DNA of 64,000 bases from JACVRW01 sp963837445 (GTDB lineage Bacteria; Actinomycetota; Thermoleophilia; Solirubrobacterales; Thermoleophilaceae), in assembly GCA_963837445.1 (NCBI GenBank), contig CAWINK010000001.1, positions 124,001 to 188,000 on the forward strand. The letters are read 5' to 3'. A model generated the notes under the pieces. The model ran no database searches and was not told the DNA's origin. It worked only from the letters and a program-made list of their open reading frames with translations. Position numbers and translations under genes: made by a program. Of this stretch, positions 44,860-54,056 are shown one piece after another; position 1 is the first letter of the stretch; each line of letters begins with the position of its first letter.

Positions 44860-45688
44860 GCGGTCGGTACCTCAGGAGCCACCCTTCGGCGGTCGCGACC
44901 ACCGCGTTGATCGCGATTCCGAGGATGCCGGCGATGGCGAGGATCCCGTACGCGGTCGCGGCGTCGAACGTTCGCTGCGCATTCGAGATCAGGCCGCCGA
45001 GGCCCGGTACCTGGGTGATGATCTCGACCAGAAGCACGATGATGAGTACGAGCGGCGCGGCAACCCGGATGCCGAGGATGATCGACGGCACGAGCGAGGG
45101 CAACAGCACCTTCCAGAAGCGCTGAAGCCGCGACAGATGCAAGGAGCGCGCGACGTCGGTAAGCAACGGGCTCTGTGAACGCAGCGATGCGCGCACCTGG
45201 AGCAGGATGGGCCAGACCGCGGAGAAGACAACCACGATGAGCTTCATCCGCTCCGTGTATCCGGCGAACAGCACAGCCACCGGCACGACGGCCGCCGCCG
45301 GCATGAACCTGCAGTAGTCGAGGAACGGGCCGAGCATCCGGTCGAGGAAACGCGACAGCCCGATCACGATTCCGAGCAACGCCCCGATCACCGAGGCGAG
45401 GAGGAGCGCGTACACGAAGGTCTCCAGGGTGGCGCCCAACGCCGGCCATAGCACTCCCCCCTGAGCCAGGTCGCGCACCGCCTGCCACCACAACGACGGC
45501 TGCGGGAAGTAGGACGACTCGCCGTGCTCGACCAGCTCCCACAGCCCCAGCAGCAGGATCAGTGGGAGGAGGCCGCGCAGCGGCGGAACCCCACTGCTCG
45601 TGTGGTGGCGGCGGCGGCGCAGCGCGCGCAGTGGAAGCGGCTTCGTCGCGCGGGCGGGCTCGAGCTGGGCGGGCAGGCCGGCGCTCAC
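44852..45688 (-). CDS. ABC transporter permease (Tau/Ssu/nitrate type) 1
   Basis: The 278-residue protein has about six membrane helices and the cytoplasmic EAA-type loop ARSLHLSRLQRFWKVLLPSL. The N-terminus is basic with RALRRRRHHT. It is the partner of the following permease and ATPase, overlapping the next one upstream by four bases. Imports a small sulfonate-, nitrate- or pyrimidine-like compound in characterised relatives; the substrate here is unknown. Confidence 0.92.
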   Translation of the reverse strand: MSAGLPAQLEPARATKPLPLRALRRRRHHTSSGVPPLRGLLPLILLLGLWELVEHGESSYFPQPSLWWQAVRDLAQGGVLWPALGATLETFVYALLLASVIGALLGIVIGLSRFLDRMLGPFLDYCRFMPAAAVVPVAVLFAGYTERMKLIVVVFSAVWPILLQVRASLRSQSPLLTDVARSLHLSRLQRFWKVLLPSLVPSIILGIRVAAPLVLIIVLLVEIITQVPGLGGLISNAQRTFDAATAYGILAIAGILGIAINAVVATAEGWLLRYRPRG

Positions 45689-46470
45689 TGGCCTCCTGTC
45701 CTCATTCCTGCCGCGGCCGTCGGGACCAACAGCCGGGCGAGCAGTAGGAAACCCGCGTTCAGGGCAAGTCCAAGCGCCCCGACCAGCACGACGTAGGAGA
45801 ACATCTGCGCAGGCTGGAGCGAGTTCTGTGCGGCGATCAGCCCGTGCCCCATGCCCGCCGGGTTTCCGATCATCTCCGCCACCAGCGTGAGCGCCAGCGA
45901 CAAGGTCAGGGCGAACTGGAGCCCGACGAGCAGGTACGGCATGGTCGTCGGGAGGACCACGCGCCAGATCCGGGCGCCGCGACCGAGCCGCAGCATGCGC
46001 GCGAGGTCGTCATGCAGCGGGGTGACCGCCCGCGCGCCGTAGACGGTGTTGACGATGATCGGCCAGATGCTCACGTAAACGACCACGAGCAGTTCGGTCT
46101 TCACCGAAAAACCGAGGAGAAGGACAGCTACCGGGACGAACGAGATGGCCGGAAGCGCGCGGAGAAACTCGACGCTCGCCATCGAGTACCGCCACAGGCT
46201 GAGCGACAGACCGAGGGCCAGCCCCACTGCCACGCCAAGCACGCCGGCGATCGCCCATCCGAGAAGGGTCACGTAGGTCGTGTGCCAGACGTCTGCCGGG
46301 AGCGTTCCCGCCTCGATCAGATCGCCCGTTGCCCTAACGATCTCGACGGGCGACGCCAGGAAGTCCGACGTGATGGCACCCGTGTCCTTGGCCACCTGCC
46401 AGGCGGCCACCAGTGCCACCAGGAACAGCACCCCCTCCACGTTCAGCCCTCGCAACCGAGCTGTCATCAC
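45685..46470 (-). CDS. ABC transporter permease (Tau/Ssu/nitrate type) 2
   Basis: The 261-residue protein has about six membrane helices and an EAA-type loop ARMLRLGRGARIWRVVLPTTM. It overlaps the neighbours at both ends (46467-46470 with the ATPase gene). Two different permeases suggest a heterodimeric membrane channel. The binding protein is likely the one at 37467. Confidence 0.92.
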   Translation of the reverse strand: MMTARLRGLNVEGVLFLVALVAAWQVAKDTGAITSDFLASPVEIVRATGDLIEAGTLPADVWHTTYVTLLGWAIAGVLGVAVGLALGLSLSLWRYSMASVEFLRALPAISFVPVAVLLLGFSVKTELLVVVYVSIWPIIVNTVYGARAVTPLHDDLARMLRLGRGARIWRVVLPTTMPYLLVGLQFALTLSLALTLVAEMIGNPAGMGHGLIAAQNSLQPAQMFSYVVLVGALGLALNAGFLLLARLLVPTAAAGMRTGGQ

Positions 46471-47285
46471 TCTCCCCGAAGCGCCAGATATGCCTCGTGC
46501 CGAAGCCGCAGGTACTCCGGCAGCTCCTTCGTCGTGATCTGGTGGCGCGGCCGCGGGAGTGGAACCTCGAGCTCGCGTGTGATGCGGGCCGGCTCGTCGG
46601 CCAGGACGAGTACGCGGTCGCTGAGGTAGACCGCCTCCTCGATGTCATGGGTCACGAACACGATCGTCGCGCCGGTGACGGCGTGTACCGATTGGAGCTC
46701 GTCCTGGAGCTGTTCCTTTGTCATCGCATCGAGTGCGCCGAATGGCTCGTCCATGAGAAGGACCTCCGGCTCCATCGCCAACGCGCGAGCGATCTGCACC
46801 CGCTGCTGCATCCCGCCGGAGAGCCGCCACGGGTAGTCACGCGCGCGATCGCCGAGGCCCACCAGCTCGAGAACCTCGCGGCAGCGCCGCTTGCGCTCCT
46901 CTGGCGGCAGCGATCCTTCGAGGCCGAGACTGACGTTCTTCTCGACCGTCCGCCAGGGGAGTAGTGAGCCGCGGTAATCCTGGAAGACGAGCATTACGCC
47001 CTGCGGCGGCTCCCTCACGTCCCGTCCGCGGTACTGCACGACCGAGCCGCTCTCGGCGCGTTCCAGGCCTCCCAAGACGCGCAGTAGCGTCGACTTCCCC
47101 GTGCCGGACTGCCCAACGATCGAAACGAACTCGCCCTGGGCCACGCTGAACCCGACGTTGTCGAGCACTCGGTGCGGCCCGGCCGCTGTCTCGAACTGCA
47201 GGCTCACGTCACGGCACTCGAATACCGGCGCCGCGGATGCAGCTCCCGAATCGGGCTGAGTCAACGCTTGTGGCCTCCCCGCCAC
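46467..47285 (-). CDS. ABC transporter ATP-binding protein (SsuB/TauB type)
   Basis: The 272-residue protein has Walker A GQSGTGKSTLL, signature LSGGMQQRVQIARAL, Walker B VLLMDEPFGALD and the switch His in VFVTHDIEEAV. The FQDYRGSLLPWRTVEKNV Q-loop is typical for this importer subfamily. It starts the transporter operon ATPase - permease - permease - D-2-hydroxyacid dehydrogenase, and follows the aldehyde dehydrogenase by only four bases. Confidence 0.94.
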   Translation of the reverse strand: MAGRPQALTQPDSGAASAAPVFECRDVSLQFETAAGPHRVLDNVGFSVAQGEFVSIVGQSGTGKSTLLRVLGGLERAESGSVVQYRGRDVREPPQGVMLVFQDYRGSLLPWRTVEKNVSLGLEGSLPPEERKRRCREVLELVGLGDRARDYPWRLSGGMQQRVQIARALAMEPEVLLMDEPFGALDAMTKEQLQDELQSVHAVTGATIVFVTHDIEEAVYLSDRVLVLADEPARITRELEVPLPRPRHQITTKELPEYLRLRHEAYLALRGE

Positions 47286-47289
47286 GCTC

Positions 47290-48723
47290 TTAGGACTCGT
47301 TGAGGATCAGCGCCCGCGGGTCGGTGAAATCTTCCATCGCCGCGCGTACGCCCTCCCGGCCGACGCCCGAGTCCTTCCAGCCCCCGTAGGGCAGCGCGTC
47401 CGAACGGTACGACGGGCCATCGCCCACGATGACGGTGCCGACCACGAGCTCGCGGTGCGCGCGCATGGCGAGCCCTATGTCGCTGGTAAATATGCCGGCC
47501 TGCAGTCCGTAGCGGGAGTCGTTGACGCGCTCGAATGCCTCGTCGATGTCGTCGTAGGTGGCCAGCGCGACCACGGGCCCGAATGCTTCGTCACACCACA
47601 CGCGCGCGCTGGGCTCGCCGCCCGCAAGCACGGCCGGCGCGATCGCGTTCCCTTCGCGCTCGCCTCCGCAGAGCAAGCGAGCGCCCCTCTGCTGTGCCTC
47701 CTCGATCCACTCCTCGACGCGACTCGCGGCCGCGTCGTTGACCAGAGGCCCGACCATCGTCTCGGGGTCGCTTGGATCGCCCATACGCAACCCGCGTGCC
47801 AGTTCGACGAGCGCATCGGTGAACTCGGCCTCTATGGAGCTGTGCACGAAGACGCGCTGGGTCGAGATGCAGGTCTGCCCGGCTTGGATGAACGCCCCGA
47901 TCGCGAGGTTCTGAGCCGCCTTTGACACGTCGGCGTCCGCGTGGACGATCGCGCCCGCGTTGCCGCCGAGCTCCAGTAGGACCCGCTTACGAGGGACGGA
48001 CGCCTTGATCTCCCATCCCACCTGGGAGCCGGTGTAGGAGACGATCGGCAGTCGGGGGTCGCGCACGAGCGCATCCAGGACCTCGCCGTGGGGAACCGGA
48101 ACCACGCTCAAGCTGCCAGCCGGCAGATCGGTCTCTGCGACGATCTCAGCCAGGCGCAGCGCCGTAAGCGGGGTCTGCGGAGCCGGCTTCAAGATGATCG
48201 GCGCACCGACGGCGATCGCCGGCGCCACCTTGTGTGAGACGAGGTTCATCGGAAAGTTGAACGGGGTGATCCCGAGGACGGGCCCGATCGGGAACCGCCG
48301 CACGAGCCCGAGGCGCCCGGAGCCAACGGGGTCCTCGTCGAGACGGACCAACTCGCCGCCGAAGCGCTTCGCCTCCTCTGCCGCGCGTTGGAAGTTCACG
48401 GCGCCACGCGCGGCCTCGATTTGCGCCCACCGGATCGGCTTCCCGCTCTCGGCGGAAATCATCTGGGCGAACGCCTCGCGCTCGTCGTGGATCCGCCGTG
48501 CGATCAGGCTCAGCGCGCTCGCGCGGGCGTGCGCCGGCAGCGCGGCCGTTTCCTGGAAAGCGTCGCACGCGTGCGCGATCGCCTGTTCGACATCCTCCGA
48601 GCCGGCCAGGCCGATCTCGGCAACGGGCTCGTTGTGGTACGGGGACCTGACCGTGTAGCTCTCGCCGGCAGCGCGAGCCGTGCCGGCCAGCCAGAAGGGT
48701 CGCGCGGTTTGGGTTGCGGACAT
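47290..48723 (-). CDS. NAD(P)-dependent aldehyde dehydrogenase A
   Basis: The 477-residue protein has the family sites: ITPFNFPMNLVSHKVAPAIA, the general-base Glu in LLELGGNAGAIV, and catalytic Cys in QAGQTCISTQRV. It oxidises an aldehyde to the acid; the relatives I recall act on succinate semialdehyde, lactaldehyde and phosphonoacetaldehyde. It follows the flavin reductase gene and leads directly into the transporter genes, so all are probably one transcript from the HpaB promoter. Confidence 0.92.
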   Translation of the reverse strand: MSATQTARPFWLAGTARAAGESYTVRSPYHNEPVAEIGLAGSEDVEQAIAHACDAFQETAALPAHARASALSLIARRIHDEREAFAQMISAESGKPIRWAQIEAARGAVNFQRAAEEAKRFGGELVRLDEDPVGSGRLGLVRRFPIGPVLGITPFNFPMNLVSHKVAPAIAVGAPIILKPAPQTPLTALRLAEIVAETDLPAGSLSVVPVPHGEVLDALVRDPRLPIVSYTGSQVGWEIKASVPRKRVLLELGGNAGAIVHADADVSKAAQNLAIGAFIQAGQTCISTQRVFVHSSIEAEFTDALVELARGLRMGDPSDPETMVGPLVNDAAASRVEEWIEEAQQRGARLLCGGEREGNAIAPAVLAGGEPSARVWCDEAFGPVVALATYDDIDEAFERVNDSRYGLQAGIFTSDIGLAMRAHRELVVGTVIVGDGPSYRSDALPYGGWKDSGVGREGVRAAMEDFTDPRALILNES

Positions 48724-48738
48724 CGAGTGCCTCTCCGT

Positions 48739-49311
48739 CTAGACGACGCTACCCCGGTCGTGCCATGCCTTGAGCAGAGCATCGTCAGGGCCGGACAGGG
48801 AGCCAAACTGGCTCGCGAAGTAAAGCAAGGGGCGACTGCCACGCCGAAGGCTCAGCTTTTTCACGTTCCCAATGAAGATGGAGTGGTCGCCGCCGGGAAA
48901 GCGCTCGTGCACGTCGCAGACGAAATGCGCGATTGCACGGTCGAGCAGAGGGATCCCGTCGCAGTCGCTGACCTGAACGCCTGCGAACTTGTCGACGTCC
49001 GGCGTGGCGAAGCGGCGCGCGAGGTCGGTCTGGTCCTCGCCGAGAACGTTCACTGCGAACCGCCTGCTCTCTTCGAGGGCACTGTGCGTCGGCAGCCGGT
49101 CATTGATGCAGACGAGCAGCTGAACTGGATTGACCGAGAGGGAACTCACGGCCGACGCGGTCATTCCCGCCCGTCCGTTCTGTGTCGACGCGGTGATCAC
49201 GGTGACGCCGGTCGCGAACAGCGAAATGGCCTCGCGAAACAGCTGCTGATCGACCTCCTGCAGCAGCTCGATGCGCTCGGCCCCAGCCGTCGTGGCGCCG
49301 TCGGCGGCCAT
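48739..49311 (-). CDS. Flavin reductase-like protein A
   Basis: The 190-residue protein is of the HpaC/flavin reductase type: REAISLFATGVTVITAST, AGMTASAVSSLSVNPVQLLVCIN and FAVNVLGEDQTDLARRFA. It would supply reduced FMN or FAD to the HpaB-type monooxygenase two genes upstream. ATG 49311 overlaps the stop of aldehyde dehydrogenase B (TGATG). Confidence 0.92.
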   Translation of the reverse strand: MAADGATTAGAERIELLQEVDQQLFREAISLFATGVTVITASTQNGRAGMTASAVSSLSVNPVQLLVCINDRLPTHSALEESRRFAVNVLGEDQTDLARRFATPDVDKFAGVQVSDCDGIPLLDRAIAHFVCDVHERFPGGDHSIFIGNVKKLSLRRGSRPLLYFASQFGSLSGPDDALLKAWHDRGSVV

Positions 49312-50774
49312 CAGCCGAGACCCGCCATGATGATGTTCTTCGTCTGGGTGTAGCTGAGCAGCTCGCCGAGAGAGTTCTCTTCACCGAGGCCGCTGTGCTT
49401 CTGACCCCCGAACGGGGCTCCGAATGGCCGCTCCCCGCGGCCGTTGACCCAGACGAAACCGGCCTCGACCTCGCGAGCGAGCCGAAGCGCGGAGGTCAGG
49501 TCGTTGGTCACGATGTTCGCGGTCAACCCCAGTGGCAGCGCGTTGATCCGGTTGAGCATCTCGCGCTCGTCGGTCCACGTGAGGACCGCTACGACCGGCC
49601 CGAAGATCTCCTCGTGCGCGATGCGCATCTGCTCGCCTACCCCGTCGAAGACGGTTGGCTGGACAAAAGCGCCGCGCTCGAGCCCGTCGGGAGCCTCGGG
49701 GCCACCGCACGAGAGCCTCGCCCCGTCGGCGATTCCCGTGTGTATCCAGTCGCGGACGCGGTCGCGATGACCCGCGAAGGCGAGCGGGCCTACGTCGGTG
49801 CCCTCGTCGGCCGGATCGCCGACGCGCAACTGCTCGAAGCGCGCGGTAAGCGCATCAACGAAGTCTTCCTGCCGGTCGGGATGCACGTAAACCCGCGAAG
49901 TCGAGCCGCAGGACTGCCCGGCGGTGCGTTGCAGGTTCATGCCGATGAGGGCGATGTCCGCGGCGGCCTCCGCGGGAACGTCCGGCAAGATGACGAGCGG
50001 GTTCTTACCCCCCAGCTCGAGGGTGACGACCTTGATCCCGTCTGCCGCGTCCCGAAGCACGGCGCGCCCGGTCGCAACGCTTCCCGTGAACCCGATCCGG
50101 CGCACGCGCGGATGACGGACGAGCGCAGACCCTGCGGCCGCGCCGCCGGGAACGACGTTCACCGCACCCGGCGGGAGGATGCCCTTCGCCAGTCGCGCGA
50201 GGTGCAGAGCGGACAACGGGGTTTGCTCCGCCGGCTTGAGAACGACGGCGTTGCCGGCAACGAGAGGGGCGGCAATCGCCGCGGCGGCGAACTGGAGCGG
50301 ATGGTTGAACGGGATGATTCGCCCGACCACGCCGAAGGGCTCCCGGACGGTCAGCTGCAGGGAGCCGACGGGGCTCTCGACCGAGTGCCCTTTGAGCTCC
50401 GATGCGATACCGGCGAAGTAGCGCAGATATTGCACGGCGTTGACCACATCGCGGCGCATTCCGCGAATGGGGATGCCGGCATCTGCCACGTCGATAGCGG
50501 CAAGGTCAGCCGCATTCGCCTCGACCGCGTCGGCAAGCGTCCGGACCGCGGCGGCGCGCTCGCTCCACGAAACGCGGCGCCAGTCCGCCGCCGCCGCCGC
50601 CGCGCTGTCGACAGCGGCGTCGATGTCGTCGGGGCCGGCACTCGCAACCTCGGCGATGACCTCCTCCGACGCGGGGTTGACGACCGCCTCGTACCGGTCC
50701 GCGCACGGCGGCTTGGCCCTGCCGCCGATTTCGAGTTCGTAGCGTTCTTCGAGCTGAAGGGCCGGACTAGGCAC
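49311..50774 (-). CDS. NAD(P)-dependent aldehyde dehydrogenase B
   Basis: The 487-residue protein has EPFGVVGRIIPFNHPLQFAA, general-base Glu in LELGGKNPLVI, and catalytic Cys in RTAGQSCGSTSRV. Residues YELEIGGRAKPP at the start are like betaine-aldehyde or gamma-aminobutyraldehyde dehydrogenases. The start GTG 50774 overlaps the monooxygenase end by eight bases. In a guanidino route it could oxidise 4-guanidinobutyraldehyde; in a ring-opening route, a semialdehyde (inference). Confidence 0.92.
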   Translation of the reverse strand: MPSPALQLEERYELEIGGRAKPPCADRYEAVVNPASEEVIAEVASAGPDDIDAAVDSAAAAAADWRRVSWSERAAAVRTLADAVEANAADLAAIDVADAGIPIRGMRRDVVNAVQYLRYFAGIASELKGHSVESPVGSLQLTVREPFGVVGRIIPFNHPLQFAAAAIAAPLVAGNAVVLKPAEQTPLSALHLARLAKGILPPGAVNVVPGGAAAGSALVRHPRVRRIGFTGSVATGRAVLRDAADGIKVVTLELGGKNPLVILPDVPAEAAADIALIGMNLQRTAGQSCGSTSRVYVHPDRQEDFVDALTARFEQLRVGDPADEGTDVGPLAFAGHRDRVRDWIHTGIADGARLSCGGPEAPDGLERGAFVQPTVFDGVGEQMRIAHEEIFGPVVAVLTWTDEREMLNRINALPLGLTANIVTNDLTSALRLAREVEAGFVWVNGRGERPFGAPFGGQKHSGLGEENSLGELLSYTQTKNIIMAGLG

Positions 50775-52254
50775 TGGTTGCGGCGGTCGGGTCCTTTACG
50801 CCGTCCATGTCATAGCCCGCGAGCGCTGACTCGACAAGCGCGTCCGCGCGATCGAAGTCGTAGTTCTGGAACATCCGCATCTTCACGACGAACGGTGCCC
50901 CGGCGTAGAACATCTCGTATTGGACGTGCCGGCTCGCAAACTCTGAGCCAACCAGATCCCAGACGAGCTTTAGCAGCTTGACCCGCTCGTTGGCCGGCAC
51001 ACCCGGCGACTGCATGTAGGTGCTGAGCGTCGCGAACACGTCCTCGCTCTTCAGGTCTTCGACCGACGACGGAAGCTGTATCAGCCCGCCGCCGCAGAGC
51101 TCGCGAACCATCCCGATCACCTTCGGATAGAGCTCCGACTGCAACGTCATGTTCGTGTACGTCTCCGCCGCGCCCGGCCGAGCCACGCCGAACTGGTCGA
51201 CCTTGCAGTTCTGGACGGCGCCATGGACGAGGCCGCCGACCAGACTGGCATACGCGCCGAGCTCTCCCAGGGTCCCCTGAACGGGTGGCAGGCCAACGAC
51301 GCCATTCATCTTCGCGACGCGCTGCGCCAGCCCGGTGAGGAAGTCGAGCTTCGTCGAGAACCGGACTTGCGCCTGGTTGTTGCCGAGGATGTGGGCGGCG
51401 GTCTCCCACCACTGCGCCTGCACCAGGTCGAGGTCGCGGTAAACGAAGACGTTCTCCCATGGGACGAACACGTCGTCGAAGACGACCAGCGAGTCGGTCT
51501 CGTCGAACTGACTCGACAGCGGATAGTCAAAGGTGCTGCTCGCGGCAGCGGCGTAGCCGCGCCGTGAATAGATGCTTACGCCCGGGGTCGCAACCGGAAC
51601 CGCCACGGAGATCGCGTAGTTCTCATCGCCCGGACGGAGCGGGAAGATCGTGCTGAGGTGGACGTAATCGGCGAGCGCCATGCCGGTGCCGAGCATCTGC
51701 GCGCCCTGGACGACGATTCCGCCGTCGCGCTCTTCCTTCACGCCGGCATACAGGTGCGGATCGGCCTGCTGATGGGCCGGCTTCGACCGGTCGATCTGCG
51801 GCGGCACGATCACGTAGGCGAGGTAGAGATCCTCCTCGCACATCTTCTTGTGGAAGTTCACGACGTTGTCGGCGTACTCCTGACCAGCTCGGGCGAACAC
51901 GCCCGCGTTGCCGGCGAACCCGGCGAAGAACCCGGCCACATGATCAGGGCTGCGACCCATGAGTCCGAACGTCGCCTCGCTCCAGCGACGAAGCCCGCGT
52001 TGACGCTGCTCGAGATCGGCTTTCGACCTCGGAATCATGTGGGCGACGTTGATCGGAGCTCCGCCGTAAGGGGAGTCCGCGAGCATCGTGTCGGCGTTCC
52101 CCGGGTCGGCCGCAATGTCGTAGAGCCGAGCGATTGACCGCACAGACTGCTTGAACGCGGGGTGTGTCGTTACGTCTTCGACCAGCGCGCCGTCGATGTA
52201 GACGGCTCGCCCGTCCCGCAGTCCGTCAATGTATTCCTGTCCGGTCCGAGGCAT
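50767..52254 (-). CDS. 4-hydroxyphenylacetate 3-hydroxylase (HpaB)-family flavin monooxygenase
   Basis: The 495-residue protein is full length for the HpaB family: RTGQEYIDGLRDGRAVYIDG, then DPHLYAGVKEERDGGIVVQGAQMLGTG and VVFDDVFVPWENVFVYRD, then VKLLKLVWDLVGSEFASRH near the end. Members hydroxylate phenols and heteroaromatics with reduced flavin. Two reductase genes, at 48739 and 52415, flank it on different strands. The promoter has TTGACT (52316-52311), 17 bp, TAGTCT (52293-52288), and GGAAGG is the likely ribosome site. It starts a long operon that runs to the D-2-hydroxyacid dehydrogenase. Confidence 0.92.
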   Translation of the reverse strand: MPRTGQEYIDGLRDGRAVYIDGALVEDVTTHPAFKQSVRSIARLYDIAADPGNADTMLADSPYGGAPINVAHMIPRSKADLEQRQRGLRRWSEATFGLMGRSPDHVAGFFAGFAGNAGVFARAGQEYADNVVNFHKKMCEEDLYLAYVIVPPQIDRSKPAHQQADPHLYAGVKEERDGGIVVQGAQMLGTGMALADYVHLSTIFPLRPGDENYAISVAVPVATPGVSIYSRRGYAAAASSTFDYPLSSQFDETDSLVVFDDVFVPWENVFVYRDLDLVQAQWWETAAHILGNNQAQVRFSTKLDFLTGLAQRVAKMNGVVGLPPVQGTLGELGAYASLVGGLVHGAVQNCKVDQFGVARPGAAETYTNMTLQSELYPKVIGMVRELCGGGLIQLPSSVEDLKSEDVFATLSTYMQSPGVPANERVKLLKLVWDLVGSEFASRHVQYEMFYAGAPFVVKMRMFQNYDFDRADALVESALAGYDMDGVKDPTAATSA

Positions 52255-52414
52255 CCTAGAAACGTTTTCCTTCCACTGATTGCAAGAAGACTACACAGAT
52301 AGCTGACCTAAGTCAACAGACTCTGAGTTCCCTACTTGAGACCCCGAACAGGCGTCAACAGGTTCCTAGATCTAGTACTTATATCATGTTTCTTTGTCTT
52401 ATTATCGTCACTGA
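52255..52414. promoter_or_regulatory. AT-rich divergent promoter region with operator candidates
   Basis: For the minus-strand monooxygenase, TTGACT-N17-TAGTCT is seen at 52316-52288; it overlaps TGAC-N4-GTCA (52304-52315). For the plus-strand reductase, TATTAT (52400-52405) lies nine bases before GTG 52415. The palindrome CTAGATCTAG is at 52366-52375. The nearby MarR protein is a plausible binder, since MarR sites are short AT-rich palindromes. Confidence 0.6.
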
Positions 52415-52909
52415 GTGCTCGTGGGAATTGACGAATCGGACCTGACGCAGGCGTTCCGCCTGATCGTCTCCAGCGTCGCGCTGATCACGACGACCGGGCC
52501 CGACGGCCCGCACGGCTGCACGGGCACAGCCTGGGCGGAGGATCCGAGGTCTCCGTTCGTGGTGACTCCGCTGGATCGCAGCGGGACGACGCGCAAGGTG
52601 ATCGGCGAAGCGGGCGCCTTTTGCGCGAACTTGCTCACGACCGATCAGAGAGAACTCGCACTGCGCTTCGCCCGTGGAGGGGACAGGTTCGCCGGCACGG
52701 CGTACACGCTTGGAGCCTTGGACCTGCCGGTGATAGACAATGTCGCGGTCGCGCTGGAATGTGAGCTCGAGGGCACTTTCGAGTTCGGCACATACGATCT
52801 GCTGGTGGGACGCGTGCGATCGGTGGCCATCGGTGAACACGAACGCTTGCTGACGTTCGCCAATCGGACGTTCGGGAGCCACCGCTCGCTGGAGGCGCCG
52901 GATGCCTGA
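52415..52909 (+). CDS. Flavin reductase-like protein B
   Basis: The 164-residue protein has FRLIVSSVALITTTGPDGPHG, VVTPLDRSGTTRKVIGEAG and CANLLTTDQRELALRFA, as in HpaC-type flavin reductases. It is divergent from the monooxygenase and overlaps the UbiX gene by eight bases, so it could give reduced FMN both to the monooxygenase and to UbiX, which needs FMNH2. GTG 52415 is nearly leaderless. Confidence 0.9.
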   Translation: MLVGIDESDLTQAFRLIVSSVALITTTGPDGPHGCTGTAWAEDPRSPFVVTPLDRSGTTRKVIGEAGAFCANLLTTDQRELALRFARGGDRFAGTAYTLGALDLPVIDNVAVALECELEGTFEFGTYDLLVGRVRSVAIGEHERLLTFANRTFGSHRSLEAPDA

Positions 52910-53501
52910 CCGCGTGGTCGTCGCGCTAACGGGCGCTTCTGGCGCGATCTACGGGGTGCGCGCACTCGAGGTTCTGCGCGAGCTGCCGGACGTCGAGACG
53001 CACCTCATCGTGTCGAAGGGCGCACGTGCGACGCTGGCCCTCGAGACGCCGTACCGGCTAGAGGACGTTCAGGCGTTGGCCGATGTCGTGCACGCAGACA
53101 CGAACCTCGCTGCACCGATCTCGAGCGGATCGTTCCGCGTGCGCGGGATGCTCATAGCTCCGTGCAGCGTCAAGACGCTTTCTGGCATCGCCGTCTGCGA
53201 TGGCGGCAACCTCGTGGCGCGCGCTGCGGATGTGATGTTGAAGGAGCGGCGACCGCTGGTACTCCTGTTCCGCGAGACGCCCCTGCATGCGGGTCATATC
53301 AGGATCATGCAACAGGCGACGGAGGCGGGAGCGATCGTAATGCCGCCGGTCCCGGCCTTCTACCACCTGCCCCAGACAATCGACGACATCGTCAACCAAA
53401 CGGTCGGGCGCGCCCTCGACCAGCTCGACCTCGAAAGCGGCATCGTGCGACGTTGGACGGGTACCAGACCGTCAACGACGCCCGGGATCAGCGAGGAATA
53501 A
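52902..53501 (+). CDS. ubiX: UbiX-like flavin prenyltransferase
   Basis: The 199-residue protein has VVVALTGASGAIYGVRALEVL, the serine-rich FMN site IAPCSVKTLSGIAVC, and LLFRETPLHAGHIRIMQQATEAG. UbiX attaches a dimethylallyl group to FMN to make prenylated FMN, the cofactor of UbiD decarboxylases. The UbiD gene is at 54057. The end overlaps the convergent MarR gene by 14 bp. Confidence 0.94.
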   Translation: MPDRVVVALTGASGAIYGVRALEVLRELPDVETHLIVSKGARATLALETPYRLEDVQALADVVHADTNLAAPISSGSFRVRGMLIAPCSVKTLSGIAVCDGGNLVARAADVMLKERRPLVLLFRETPLHAGHIRIMQQATEAGAIVMPPVPAFYHLPQTIDDIVNQTVGRALDQLDLESGIVRRWTGTRPSTTPGISEE

Positions 53502-54048
53502 TCGTTTCGAGCTCGCCGACATTTGGCTCGGCGCCGATGTAGAACGCGAAGATGCTGAGCGCAGCGACGCGCTCGTCGTGGCTGAGCTGCCGCTGGAAAT
53601 AGCCGACGTGAAGGTGTACCTCCTCGTCGATTTGCGCAAGCAGCTCGCGCGCTTCGCGGGTCGCGCTGAGGTACTTGCTGCGCTTGTCTTCAGGCGCCGG
53701 TGAGCGATCCACCAGTCCGCGGTCCTCGAGGCGCTTCGCAAGGCGCGACGCAAACGCAGGAGCGATATCGAGTCTGTCAGCGAGATCGATGACACGCACG
53801 GACTGCGGTGCGCCGACGACCTGGATCAGGGCCTGGTGCTCGAGCGGCTCGAGATCGGCCGCTTTTGCCTGTTCGTCGACGATCCGAAACACCTTGCGAA
53901 TTACGTAGCGCGCCTCTGCGACGCCATGGAAGTACCGCTCGAGGGCATGGCCCTCGAGGCGCGCGGCGTGATCGCGGTCGTCGTGGACCCAGTTGCGTAC
54001 GGCGTCGATCACGGCGGGTGCCTTGACAGCGGTTTTCGACTTCGGCAT
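53488..54048 (-). CDS. MarR-family transcriptional regulator
   Basis: The 186-residue protein starts at ATG 54048 with AGGAGG five bases upstream; the longer open frame is a shadow. The winged helix reads LEPLEHQALIQVVG, RVIDLADRLDIAPAFASRLAKRLEDRGLVDR and SATREARELLAQID. It lies between UbiX and UbiD, follows UbiD in the same transcript, and probably responds to an aromatic acid. A palindromic region between the monooxygenase and reductase genes is a target candidate. Confidence 0.9.
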   Translation of the reverse strand: MPKSKTAVKAPAVIDAVRNWVHDDRDHAARLEGHALERYFHGVAEARYVIRKVFRIVDEQAKAADLEPLEHQALIQVVGAPQSVRVIDLADRLDIAPAFASRLAKRLEDRGLVDRSPAPEDKRSKYLSATREARELLAQIDEEVHLHVGYFQRQLSHDERVAALSIFAFYIGAEPNVGELETIIPR

Positions 54049-54056
54049 GAGTCCTC

